In this document: piece after piece, positions 45,352-57,119 of the stretch
Layout: each line of letters starts with the position of its first letter
How positions within the stretch are numbered: position 1 is the first letter of the stretch
Assembly (NCBI RefSeq): GCF_027887165.1
Contig: NC_077230.1
Location: 35,167,351 to 35,231,350, forward strand
Direction: 5' to 3'
DNA length: 64,000 nucleotides
From: Monodelphis domestica
Lineage: Eukaryota > Chordata > Mammalia > Didelphimorphia > Didelphidae
Program-made: the position numbers and the translations under genes
Notes under the pieces: model-generated
Seen by the model: only the letters and a program-made list of their open reading frames with translations
Told to the model about the DNA's origin: nothing
Database searches by the model: none

Positions 45352-47960
45352 GCAATTACTTTTGTTATATTGACTTTTCATCATTTTACTTCTGTTACTT
45401 TTGTTATAGGAACTTTTAAGGGATTTTACTTCCATGTTACTTTTGTTATATGAACTTTTAAGGGATTTTAGTTCCATGTTACTTTTGTTATATGAACTTT
45501 TAATCATTTTATTACTGTTACTTTTGTTATTATTAACTTTTAATTATTTCACTTTCATGTTACATTTGTTATATGAACTTTTAAGGGATTTTACTTCCAT
45601 GTTATTTTTGTTATTATTAACTTTTAATCATTTCACTTCTATGTTACTTTTGTTATATGAACTTTTAAGGGATTTTACATCCATGTTACTTTTGTTATAT
45701 GAACTTTTAAGGAATTTACTTCTATGTTACTTTTGTTATATGAACTTTTAACGGATTTTACTTCCATGTTACTTTTGTTATATGAACTTTTAAGGGATTT
45801 TACATCCATGTTACTTTTGTTATATGAACTTTTAAGGGATTTTACTTCCATGTTACTTTTGTTATATGATCTTTTAATCATTTTATTACTGTTACTTTTG
45901 TTATTATTAACTTTTAATCATTTCACTTCCATGTTACTTGTTATATGAACTTTTAATCATTTTATTACTGTTACTTTTTTTTTATTAATTTTTAATCATT
46001 TCACTTTGGTGTTACATTTGTTATATGAACCTTTAAGGGATTTTACTTCCATGTTACTTTTGTTATATGAACTTTTAAAGGATTTTACTTCCATGTTACT
46101 TTTGTTATATGAACTTTTAAGGGATTTTACTTCCATGTTACTTTTGTTATATGAACTTTTAATCATTTTATTACTGTTACTTTTGCTATTATTAACTTTT
46201 AATCATTTCACATTCATGTTACTTTTGTTATATGAACCTTTAGGAATTTTACTTCCATTTTACTTTTGTTATACGCACGTTACTTTTGTTATTATTAACT
46301 TTTAATCATTTCACTTGTATGCTACGTTTTTATATGAACTTTTAAGCATTTTATTACTGTTACTTTTGTTATTATTAACTTTTAATCATTTCACTTCTAT
46401 GTTACTTTTGTTATATGAACTTTTAAGGGATTTTACATCCATGTTACTTTTGTTATATGAAGTTTTAAGGATTTTACGTCCATGTTACTTTTGTTATATG
46501 AACTTGTAAGGGATATTACTTCCTTGTTAATTTTGTTACATGGACCTTTAGGGATTTTACTTCCATGTTACTTTTGTTATATGCACGTTACTTTTGGTAT
46601 TATTAACTTTTAAGGGATTTTACATCCATGTTACTTTTGTTATATCAACTTTTAAGGGATTTTACATCCATGTTACTTTTGTTATATGAACTTTTAAGGA
46701 ATTTACTTCTATGTTACTTTTGTTATATGAACTTTTAACGGATTTTACTTCCATGTTACTTTTATTATATGAACTTTTAAGGGATTTTACATCCATGTTA
46801 CTTTTGTTATATGAACTTTTAAGGGATTTTACTTCCATGTTACTTTTGTTATATGAACTTTTAATCATTTTATTACTGTTACTTTTGTTATTATTAACTT
46901 TTAATCATTTCACTTCCATGTTACTTGTTATATGAACTTTTAATCATTTTATTACTGTTAACTTTTTTTTTATTAATTTTTAATCATTTCACTTTTGTGT
47001 TACATTTGTTATATGAACCTTTAAGGGATTTTACTTCCATGTTACTTTTGTTATATGAACTTTTAAAGGATTTTACTTCCATGTTACTTTTGTTATATGA
47101 ACTTTTAAGGGATTTTACTTCCATGTTACTTTTGTTATATGAACTTTTAATCATTTTATTACTGTTACTTTTGCTATTATTAACTTTTAATCATTTCACT
47201 TTCATGTTACTTTTGTTATATGAACCTTTAGGGATTTTACTTCCATTTTACTTTTGTTATACGCACGTTACTTTTGTTATTATTAACTTTTAATCATTTC
47301 ACTTCTATGCTACTTTTTTATATGAACTTTTAAGCATTTTATTACTGTTACTTTTGTTATTATTAACTTTTAATCATTTCACTTCCATGTTACTTTTGTT
47401 ATATGAACTTTTAAGGGATTTTACATCCATGTTACTTTTGTTATATGAAGTTTTAAGGATTTTACGTCCATGTTACTTTTGTTATATGAACTTGTAAGGG
47501 ATTTTACTTCCTTGTTAATTTTGTTACATGGACCTTTAGGGATTTTACTTCCATGTTACTTTTGTTATATGCACGTTACTTTTGTTATTATTAACTTTTA
47601 ATCGTTTCACTTCTATGTTACTTTTGTTATATCAACTTTTAAGGGATTTTACATCCATGTTACTTTTGTTATATGAACTTTTAAGGAATTTACTTCTATG
47701 TTACTTTTGTTATATGAACTTTTAATGGATTTTACTTCCATGTAACTTTTGTTATATGAACGTTTAAGGGATTTTACTTCCATATTACTTTTGTTATATG
47801 AACTTTTAAGGGATTTACTTCCATGTTTCTTTTGTTATATGAACTTTTAAGCATTTTATTACTGTTACTTTTGTTATTATTAACTTTTAATCATTTCACT
47901 TCTATGTTTCTTTTGTTTTATTATTAACTTTTAATTATTTCATTTTTAAGTAAGTATTAT
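45352..47960. repeat. 42-bp tandem repeat array with 987-bp higher-order period
   Basis: The basic unit reads 'gttacttttgttatatgaac', then 'ttttaagggattttacttccat' in variants (42 bp). A second class has 'ttttaatcattttattact' or 'ttgttattattaactttta'. The marker 'ggaatttact' lies at 45711, 46698 and 47685, exactly 987 bp apart, and other markers repeat at 988. Because 42 is a multiple of 3, long frames appear on both strands (LLLLYELLRDFTSM, KSSYNKSNMEVKSL). These are by-products. Confidence 0.95.
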
Positions 47961-48889
47961 TTTGATAGAGGATAATTTTTGCACAGGTTAATAATTGTTA
48001 ATATCATACATATAACATATGAAAAAATGGTTATAATATGCACGTATACTTTTTTATAAGAACCAATATGGAATTTCCTCCATATGACCATAATGTAAAA
48101 AGCAATCATTCTAATCTAACAAAATATTTAGTTATTTTTCCTTTTCAACTTTTCATTGCCACTGCCACCAGCTTTAAGGAATCTGTCTCAAGTACTCTTT
48201 ATTGGTTCATAATCCCAGAGAACTCAATAGGCTTTAGTCAAGCCCTCATGATGCTCTCTTACTTTTGTTTCAGAATCTATTTAAACAAAAGAAATGCATA
48301 TAAAAATCTGTACATATTATAGATTTCCTGTAAGTGTACATATTGTTCATGAGATCTCCTTATTTCCTTACTTTTTTTTGTCATAATCCTCTCCAAATCA
48401 TATTTTAAGAGCTACAAAGTATAGTTTTATATTCATCACTCTCTTATAGAATTTAGTTTAAATTTCTATCAAAGTATTTTAAATAACAATGAAAATAACT
48501 TCATAAAACTTCCCCCTTAAAATTTCAGTTCATTCTCTCATAAAGGTATAAAAGCTCAGTGGAATAAGGATACCTCTTTAGGATTCATTCATAGGCACAG
48601 GCAGCACTTATGCTTTGGGACATGGGTGAACAGAACACGTTGGAGGGCAATGAAATTAGAGCTAAGAGATATCCCAAAACTATCCTCATTAAGGACATTG
48701 TAACATGTAAGGCATCCATTGATGTTAAGTGAGCAGCCTAGATGTAATCATAAAACTGACTGGACAGGACCCTTCCTCCTGATAGAGAATATTTTAATAT
48801 AGATACTTGCACATACACATGTATTTCCATTTAAATGTGTATACACATATCTAAAATAATCTATACTAAAAAATAAGCATCATATGAAA
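47961..48889. other. No gene recognised
   Basis: AT-rich DNA after the array. The 94-aa frame at 48038-48322 shows no family I know. Confidence 0.4.
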
Positions 48890-49615
48890 CTGAGAAACAC
48901 TAGCAGCTATCCCAATAAATATAAGAGTAATGAAAAAATACCAACTCTCCCCAATACTATTTGAAAATTTTCCGGAAATACAATAGTAATAAGAAAGACA
49001 AATCCAGGACCTAAAGAGAGGAAAACAGGAGTATATTTGTTATTCTTATTTGCTTATAACTGACAGATGTCTTAGAAAATCCTAAAAAATCAGGAGATAT
49101 TGTAACTGAGATGAGAATTTATAGCAAATTTACATTCTACAAAGTAAACCCTCAAAAATCAATACTATTTCTATATAATAGCCACAAAGATTCAATGGGT
49201 AGTAATAGAGATAAAAATCACATTGTAAATAACTATAAATAGCTGCAAATAACATGTTAGGATCAAACTACTGAAATATACAAACTAATTGTATAAACAA
49301 CATTATAAAGTGATCCTTGAGGAAGAAAACTATAAATAGCTGGAGGGAATATTCATTATTCATGACTGGTGATCATAATTTAGGGCAAGTGTCAGTGCTA
49401 CTCTACTTAACCAATTTCTAGTGCTATGGCAATCAGATTTTTAAAGGTTACATTATGAAATTCAATAGAATTATAACAACTCAATTAAAAAAAACATATT
49501 TAAAGGGAAATAATGAATGAAGACTGGGAAATATAAAGTCTGTAAATTAAATACTGAGTCCAGACTTCATACTGTTATAAGGAAGCAATCACCAAAGCCA
49601 TACTCTAATGATTAA
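48890..49615 (+). mobile_element. Old L1 ORF2 fragment, sense
   Basis: It follows L1 ORF2 from the region upstream of FADD ('gatgtcttagaaaatccta') through 'actatttctatataatag' to 'ggaagcaatcaccaaagcc', in the order of L1#2 13380-13960. Heavily diverged. Confidence 0.65.
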
Positions 49616-51015
49616 AAAATTGAAAATTAATTTTGTATATATAGTCAGTGAAGGGTGGTTTAGCATAAATGTTTGTTGTATTGTGACAAAGGCTTTTTTC
49701 TATATCAAAAAATTATGTGGTTTAGGTCGTTTTTCTTTTCTATATGATTGTCTTTACTCTTTTCCTTATGTTAAACTATCTTTTGTATTCCCCGCATAAA
49801 TCTAATTTTTTTAATCACAGATTGGTTTTTGGCTCAATCACTGTATTTTGTTGACAGAATTTTACTAAAAATTGTTAAATTAAGTTTCATTAAAAGTCTG
49901 GACTTCTGTAATTTTTCCTTCCCTTGTTTAGGTGTTAGGATTATAATTATTCAGTGAAATTTAATAGTGCTTTCTCAATGTTTTGAAAATATTTTATGTG
50001 TATAGTAATACTATAATTATTCTTTGAAAGTTTGACTCAATTCAGGACTAGGAATTTTTCACCAATATCCCCTGAATTCCCACTTTGGCATGGCATTTCA
50101 TTTATACTTTGATTTCTTTCTCTCAATTGGATTATTAAAGAACTTTATATGGGATTCTGTTAGTTTGGATATTTAACATGCTCGAAGATTTTTCTCTATT
50201 TTGTATTTTCAGTTTTATCATCATAAAATCATATAAAGTTGGAAATTATTTGATTCCAGTTTTGTGTTTTATTATATTTTCTAGATTCTTAATTGGATTT
50301 TCTTCCATCTTTCTAATCATGTTGATGATTTGTCAAATTTGTTCATCTTTTTCAAAAAATCAACTTGTAGTTTTATGCATTATTTTCATCATTTGCAAAG
50401 TGGATTTTTTACTTAGTTTTCTCTAATTTTTCATAGTTCATTTTTCTATATTTTCTATTTATTAGCTGCGTTTCAGATATTTTAGTATGTTATTTCATCC
50501 TTACAATTTCCAATTGCATTTCCTGTTTTACCTAAAAGTTTATCAATTAAAAAGTCATGTTGGTTTTCCAAGTTATGTCTCTTAAAATTGTTTTATGTTA
50601 TTTCAAATTTTTTAAATTGTCTTTTCTTTTTCCTATAAAATGTGGGAAATGAATAATAAACTCTTTTATGAATTTATATTGTCAATCAAATTTCTATATC
50701 GGCCATGTTGAAAAAATACGAATGTCTTATTCTGTACTCTTGAGTCTTTGATTTATCAGGAGGCAAATAGTATACTTTTTCATTAAGCCTCTTGCATCAT
50801 GGTTGGTCATTACACTGATTAGAATTCCTAATTTGTTTAATGTTTTTGTCATTACCATATTGTTCTCCTTGGCTCTGTTTACTTGTCTCTCCTTCACACT
50901 TTACAAGTCTTCCCATTATTTTCTCAAACCTTCTTCCATTATTTATTGAAATACAATAACATTCTATCATATTTCCATCACATAACTTTCAGCCATTCCC
51001 CAATTTGTGGGCTTG
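49616..51015 (-). mobile_element. Old L1 ORF2 fragment, antisense
   Basis: On the minus strand it resembles the middle of L1 ORF2, for example the complement of 'catctttttcaaaaaatcaa' (the RSWYFEK region). It meets the sense fragment head to head at about 49615. Confidence 0.6.
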
Positions 51016-51219
51016 CCTTCAAATTTCTATCCCTAGCCACATTAAAAAGGTATATAATATATTTTAAAATATGTATGCAAATACATATATGTGATATATA
51101 AATATCTTTATGTATATGACTATCACTCCCTTCCTCTGGCCTCCCTCTCATTACCCCATTTTCCCACAGTAAGGCCAGCTACATCTCTCACTATGAGTGC
51201 TAAGGGGGTAGTATCCTTT

Positions 51220-51385
51220 TTTATACTTTTTAAACTTTTACTTTATGTCTTAGTACCAATACTAAGTAAAAAGTTCCAAGACAGAAGAACAGTAAGGGCT
51301 AGGCAAAGTTGCCAAATTTGAATGCAGGACCTGTCTGTAGGTCTGGCTCTCTAACCATTGAAAAACCCAGCTGTCCTGGTATGAT
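51220..51385 (-). mobile_element. tRNA-derived SINE, minus strand
   Basis: 'agaacagtaagggctaggca' and 'aatgcaggacctgtctgtag' then 'ctggctctctaaccattgaa': the usual SINE in reverse, with a core deletion. Confidence 0.7.
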
Positions 51386-52249
51386 CCCTTAATAATGAAG
51401 TCTTCAGCCATCATATCAGTGTGTTATGTTTACCCGTTTAGGTGATTAGGAGCTGGTTACTTTAACACTATGAACATCAATTAGACTTTGGTAAGAGATA
51501 TTTGCTTCAACAATATAGTAAGAAAAGAATTCCAAATATTACCCCAACACCTTTTCTCCTATTTCAACACAATCACAGGCAAGGATGAGATCATACTTAA
51601 CTTGGATTTGATCCACAAAATTTACATACAAATCTCTCACTGAACAATGGAAGACTCTCTCTCTCTCACTTTTTTTTTTTTGGCTTTTAAGCATAGCCCA
51701 GGCTGGACCCCAGGCCCCAGACTTCCTGTAAGTGGCTAGAGCTTCTGAACTTTTAAAATGCACAAGGCCTGGCCATCTGCATTCTCTTTCACCTAAAAGA
51801 AGACAAAAAAGACACAAAATGACAAAAGTCACAGCATGGCATGTACTCCCAACTTTAGCTCAAATCCAGGTAAGACATGATCTGAGAGCCCTATGGCAAC
51901 TGGCCATCCTGACACACTCTACAGGAAGGAAAGGGCCTTGACCATGTTTCCCGTTGGATACTTTTGAGTATACCCCAGTTCTACAGCCCATCAAAAAGGC
52001 TCCTCTTCACCACATTGTCAGAGGACCCAAAACAAATACCTTGCAAATACTCCACAGCCTGCAGGGAGATCAACCTATGCCAGTTCATAGATGGGTCTGT
52101 TTGGTTGGCTTTCCATTATGATCACAATAAATGTTTTTGAAATAAGAAAAGTACCCCAAATGCCTAAGATTAACCACTATTTCATGATGGAAAATCCTTC
52201 ATCAAAAGATTGAAACTACAGTTCTCAAAAGAAAAATTGTAAGTTATCA
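51386..52249. other. No gene recognised
   Basis: 51540-52100 is less AT-rich than its surroundings and may be an old LTR or retroviral relic. I cannot show this. The 97-aa minus frame at 51539-51832 has no recognisable domain. Confidence 0.35.
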
Positions 52250-52545
52250 TCAACTTTATTAAACATGATTGCAAATCATTAATAAAATTGTATGCAATAA
52301 CAGAATGGGGGCTCTACCTCAGGAGGTAGCATTATAAAAGGTCAGAACTACCAATTTTGGAGAGGATATATAAAAATTAACACAATGAGTTGTTCTACCT
52401 TTGACATGGCATATCCATTTGGGAAATCAATTTGGAATTATAATTTTGAAAAAGTGACTTAAAATGTCTATCCCCTTTGAATATTTTACTCTCAAGCATA
52501 CATTCCCAAGAAACAAAAAAACTAAAAAGTTCCCCCTGACATCTA
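52250..52545 (+). mobile_element. Old L1 3' fragment, sense
   Basis: 'gggaaatcaatttggaatta' and 'aaagtgacttaaaatgtcta' then 'tcccctttgaa' follow the ORF2 segment after the zinc knuckle. Confidence 0.55.
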
Positions 52546-52559
52546 AATATTCATTATAC

Positions 52560-52815
52560 CCTTTATGTTGTTGGAGGCAATTAGGGGAAGAAGTGGTTAG
52601 CATGCCGGGCATGGTGTCAGAAGACACAAGTTCAGATCTAGTTTCAGTTACTCATATACTGGGCAAATCACTTAACCTCTGCCTACTTTACTTTCCTTAA
52701 TTGGAAAATAGGGATTACAGGAGCCACCCTGTAGCTAGGATCAAATAAAATACTTGTAAAATGCTTTGCACAGTGCCTGGCAAATAATGGACATTGTACA
52801 AATGCTCAGTGTTTC
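52560..52815 (+). mobile_element. MIR-type SINE, plus strand
   Basis: 'gggcaaatcacttaacctct' in the core, and 'aaatgctttgcacagtgcct' then 'ggcaaataatggacat' at the 3' end, are diagnostic of MIR/core-SINEs. Confidence 0.85.
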
Positions 52816-54030
52816 CAAGTCATGTTCTGGAAATAAATTCAAGTAGTTTATGATTATAGTTGCCCTTGGGAAACCACTATTCTTGTGCTCTATGGCAGTG
52901 ATTGTGAACCTTTTAGAGCTGGAGTGCCAGTCCCTGCCCCCACACACCCCCAGACCAAGTGCTATGCCCACCACCAAGAGACAGCATATCATACCCCTCT
53001 CTCCCATGGAATCCCAGGTTTTCCCCTCCTTTACAAAGGTTTGAGGGATACCTTAGGGATACCCACATATCATTAAAATTCTTGTCTCCAATTCTTTTTT
53101 CCAGTATACATGAGCAATGACAATTGTTCCTGTGGTAGCCTAGTTTGCTCAAAATGCTAAAAATCTGCATGAGGAGATAAAGTCTTTATCTGCTAATGCC
53201 ACAGGAATCTGATATTATTCCCATTGTAATTCTACTACTAGCTGGCAACCAGCAAGGGCATCTTGACTTTTTGAAATTATAGTCTAATATAATTAAATAA
53301 TATAATTATAGTCTAATCCCTTTGGATTTGTTGCGCAAAATTTCAGGATCTGCGCCCACAAGTATTTTTGCAGTCTTCTTTCTGTACCACCTCTGTATAT
53401 GATGATGCCACTGATAAGCAATTTTTTGGATGGCTTTTGACTAATTTATTCTCAGATAAAGTAATTTTATCAGATTATTCTTGGCAGTGGACAGTGAATT
53501 GGATGTTATGTAATGACAACACACTTTTGCTCCTGCTGAGATTCTGCCTCGAAGCCTCCATTCTTCTAGTCATAAGGAATAACAAACATAGTAATGTTTG
53601 AGAATGAATGGAGAGTGCTTTTTTTTAATAAACCCTTATGTCTTCGATGAGATGAGTATCATAGAAGAGGAACCAAGTGCAAGATTGTAAAGCTTTACTA
53701 GAAGGAGAAATCGTAGCTGGCTGGATCAGGGAATGTTTCTTGGAGGCAATTCAGTGTCAGCTGAGTCTGGAAATATGAGGAAGATTACATATATAAGCAG
53801 ATTATATGTATATAATACATAATATATAGAATATATAAAATCTTTATATAAAATATAATTTTATATATCTTATTATATATAAGATGATAAATATAAGCAG
53901 ATAGCTGAGAGGGATAAGGAAGTTTCCAAATAGAGACCTGCACAATCTATATGACTCACAATAGGAGACCAAGTCTTATTGGAAGGAGGTAAGGCCTTTT
54001 GAAAGACTTGATTGTTTCTGTTTCTGATAG
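52816..54030. other. No gene recognised
   Basis: Several overlapping frames (52741-53170, 53368-53601) lack a known domain or codon pattern. An AT-rich stretch lies at 53790-53890. Confidence 0.4.
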
Positions 54031-54034
54031 AAGG

Positions 54035-54039
54035 ATATG

Positions 54040-54087
<48 letters not shown>

Positions 54088-54170
54088 GATAGAGATAGAG
54101 ATAGAGATAGAGATAGAGATAGAGATAGAGATAGAGATAGAGATAGAGATAGAGATAGAGATAGAGATAT
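54035..54170 (+). repeat. (GATA)n then (GAGATA)n microsatellite
   Basis: About twelve GATA units (to 54086) pass into about fourteen GAGATA units. The YLYLYL and SLSLSL minus-strand frames come from it. Confidence 0.95.
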
Positions 54171-54946
54171 AATATAGTTGGGGAGCATGATGAAAGCACT
54201 GTAGCCAGAAAGAAGAACATGAACAAAATTGGTCCCAGGATGTTCAAAAAAGGAACTTTTGCAGTAAAAAGTAAGTAAATTAGTTACACTATTGGGAGGA
54301 TTTTGTAGTGGAATAAAAACTGAAAATATGAATGAAGTCATATTGTGGAGGGCTATAACTTAGAATTTTATTCCTACAAGGCAACATTTTTCACATTGCC
54401 AGTCATAGTTGGTTATGATCTGAAACTACATAAAGACACCGAGCAATTGCTGATATAATGATAGAACCATCATCCCCAAATGGGAGAAATTATGTAAAAT
54501 ATACCAGGAAAACTAAGTCAATGTTCCTATCTTTCCAAAAGGACAGAACTTTTCTAACTCCAAAGGAATTCTAGAAACTGCAGCCTGTGTAAGTTTGACA
54601 TCAATCTAAAACAAAACTGGCTGTCTAAATAAAAAACAATCTAAAACAAAATAGATTACTTGTGTCTCCTTAGTAAAGGAAAGCCGTGGTCACGAAAACC
54701 ATGGTCACGAAAAGCCAATATGAATTCACTAAAATTACAGTATATATATATACACATACATGCAAACATATAAGTCTATATTAGATAACTACAAAAAAGT
54801 GTGTTTCCTTTTTCATTCATTTGTTATATTGGGAAAACAGGAATAAGTAGCAAATCTAAGATTTTATTATGAATTGGGTCCAACTCTTCCCTGGACAGGA
54901 AATTCCTTTACAGAGTCATCAAGAACATGTCATCCAGCTTGTCCTT
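54171..54946. other. No gene recognised
   Basis: Non-repetitive flank of L1#3; nothing specific. Confidence 0.4.
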
Positions 54947-54960
54947 AAGAAAAACCAGTG
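54947..54960 (+). repeat. Left target-site duplication of L1#3
   Basis: aagaaaaaccagtg, repeated exactly at 61249-61262. The cleavage site is TCTT/AA. Confidence 0.9.
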
Positions 54961-54964
54961 GGTT

Positions 54965-54974
54965 AAGATGGCGG
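54965..54974 (+). promoter_or_regulatory. YY1-type site at the 5' end of L1#3
   Basis: AAGATGGCGG at the 5' terminus, as in L1#2. The upstream CTTCCGG is missing. Confidence 0.5.
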
Positions 54975-55625
54975 CTTAGAGAAAGCTAAAGCTCAGATCT
55001 CCTGAAAACCCTTCCCGACTGATCTCAAACGATAAGCTCCTAAGGCGCCGAAATTCAAAACGATCAACAGCACAGACCCTGGGAACCCTCCTCCTGGACC
55101 TGGACCCGGATCAAAAGGTACGGCTCCCCTTAAAAGCCAGAACCCGAGATCACTCGGACCTCAGGGGTAGGAGCGCAGAGTCCAAGGCGCCCGGAAGCCA
55201 CAGCCCGGCCGGGCTCAGAGAGCAGAACCCTCAGGGCCTTCTACAGTCCCGGTGAAAGTTACTGCCTGGGGCTTCCGCTGCAGAGAGCTGGTCGAAACAA
55301 CAGCAACCCTCAGGGCGGGCAAGACAGCCTCATGGGCTGGATCCTGCTATCCAAGTCTCAGTGAAAGTCCTTGCCCGGAGCTTGGGAAAGCTGCAGCCCA
55401 TCCCCCCGCAGGCCGACGAAACAGCCTCACGGCCAGCGATTCTGAAGGCAACTTCCGGAAAGCGAGCCGGGGGGAGAGTGTGGCCTCGTGGTCTGACCCT
55501 TCCATTCCAGTTCCAGTGAGGCATATTCAGTTTAACCCAGGGAAAGCTCATAGAACTATCTGCCCAGGACTAAAGCCTCTGAACACCAGACAGAGACAAG
55601 AAAAACTAATCCTCCACATTCAGAA

Positions 55626-56590
55626 ATGGCAAACTCCACAGAACCACAGAAGCCCCAAAATACCAAGAAAAATAAGAAGAAAGGGGCGACTTTGGACACA
55701 TTCTATGGAGCCAAAATACAAAATACAGAGCAGACAGAAGATAATATAAAAGAAAATGCTCCGAAACCTTCCAAAGGAAATGGAAACTCTCCACAAACCT
55801 ATGAAGAATTTGAATCAGAAATGACCAAAAAGATGGAAGCCTTCTGGGAGGAAAAGTTGGAAATAATGCAAAAGAAATTCACGCATCTACAAAACCAGTT
55901 TGACCAAACTGTAAAAGAAAACCAGGCTTTAAAGGCCAGAATCAGGCAGCTGGAAGACAACGATCGTGTAAAAGAGCAAGAATCAATAAAGCAAAGCCAA
56001 AATACCAAGAAATTAGAAGAGAACATAAAATATCTCACCGACAAGGTGATAGATCTGGAAAATAGGGGGAGAAGGGATAATTTAAGAATAATTGGACTCC
56101 CAGAAAAGCCAGAAATAAACACCAAACTCGACATGGTGATACAAGATATAATCAAAGAAAATTGCCCAGAGATTCTAGAACAAGGGGGCAATACAGCCAC
56201 TGACAGAGCTCACAGAACACCTTCTACATTAACCCCCCAAAGACAACTCCCAGAAATGTAATTGCCAAACTCCAAAGCTATCAAACAAAAGAAAAAATCC
56301 TACAGGAAGCCAGAAAAAGACAATTTAGATATAAAGGAATGCCAATCAGGGTCACACAAGACCTTGCAAGTTCTACTCTGAATGATCGTAAGGCATGGAA
56401 CATGATCTTCAGAAAGGCAAGAGAGCTGGGTCTCCAACCAAGAATCAGCTACCCAGCAAAACTGACTATATACTTCCAAGGGAAAGTATGGGCATTCAAC
56501 AAAATAGACAACTTCCAACTTTTTGCAAAGAAAAGACCAGAGCTCTGTGGAAAGCTTGATACCAAAAATCAAAGAGCAAGGAATACCTGA
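55626..56590 (+). pseudogene. L1#3 ORF1, frameshifted near 56238
   Basis: Same start and domains as L1#2 ORF1. In 'ctacattaaccccccaaag' one A is lost relative to L1#2 'ctacactaaacccccaaaag', so the frame ends at 56261 (211 aa) before the end of the RRM. The C-terminal domain is open again from 56339 to 56590 (MPIRVTQDLASSTLNDRKAW). Confidence 0.93.
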
Positions 56591-56929
56591 AAAGGTAAAT
56601 ATTAAGGAAAGGGGAAAATGTTATCTTCTTCTTTTACTCAAACTCTCTTCTATAAGGAGTACATTTATATCAACCTATGTATACTAACATGTGGGGAAAA
56701 TGTAATGTATAAATAGGGGGTAAAGAAAGACCAAATAGAATAATCATTCACACAAAGATTCACATGGGAAGGGGAGGGGAAGAAAACTCCTATAAGAAGG
56801 AGAGGAAGAGAGGGGGGGGGTTACTTAAACCTCAATCTCAGGGAAATCAGCTCTGAGAGGGAAAAACATCCAGATCCATTGGGATCTTGAATTCTATCTT
56901 ACTCAACAAGGGTAAGGAGAAGGGAAAAC

Positions 56930-57030
56930 CAAGGGGGGGAGGGGGAGAGGGAGACCAAAAAGGGAGGGAAAGAGAGGGGGGAGGGGGCGGGAAGAAAAAG
57001 GGAGGGACTAAAAAGGGAAACATCAAGGGA
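56930..57030 (+). repeat. G-rich polypurine spacer of L1#3
   Basis: Same position and pattern as in L1#2, with a C interruption (ggggcggg). Confidence 0.8.
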
Positions 57031-57119
57031 GGGGACAAGGGGCACTGATTCAAAGTAAATCACTGGACTAAAAGGTAGAGCCGAAGAAGAAAAGGTTAGA
57101 ATTAGGGAAGGCAATCAAA

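Noticed and set aside
45295..47293. Long frames through the array (LLLLYELLRDFTSM on plus, KSSYNKSNMEVKSL on minus) as a repetitive protein
   Set aside because: The unit length (42 bp) is a multiple of 3 and the stop-free words occur on both strands. There is no start context, no codon bias and no splice or promoter signal.
45352..47960. CRISPR-like array, because of regular repeats
   Set aside because: The units are contiguous and diverged with no unique spacers, in a mammalian genome with mobile-element context.
51539..51832. 97-aa minus-strand frame as a gene
   Set aside because: No domain, no splice context and low-complexity serine/arginine codons from a CT tract.
52860..53000. Possible hAT-type DNA transposon end ('cagtgattgtgaacctttta')
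   Set aside because: Only a short match to a remembered pattern. No terminal inverted repeats or 8-bp duplication could be found.
53873..54341. Minus-strand frames of 121-124 aa with YLYLYL or SLSLSL runs
   Set aside because: They are translations of the GATA/GAGATA microsatellite.
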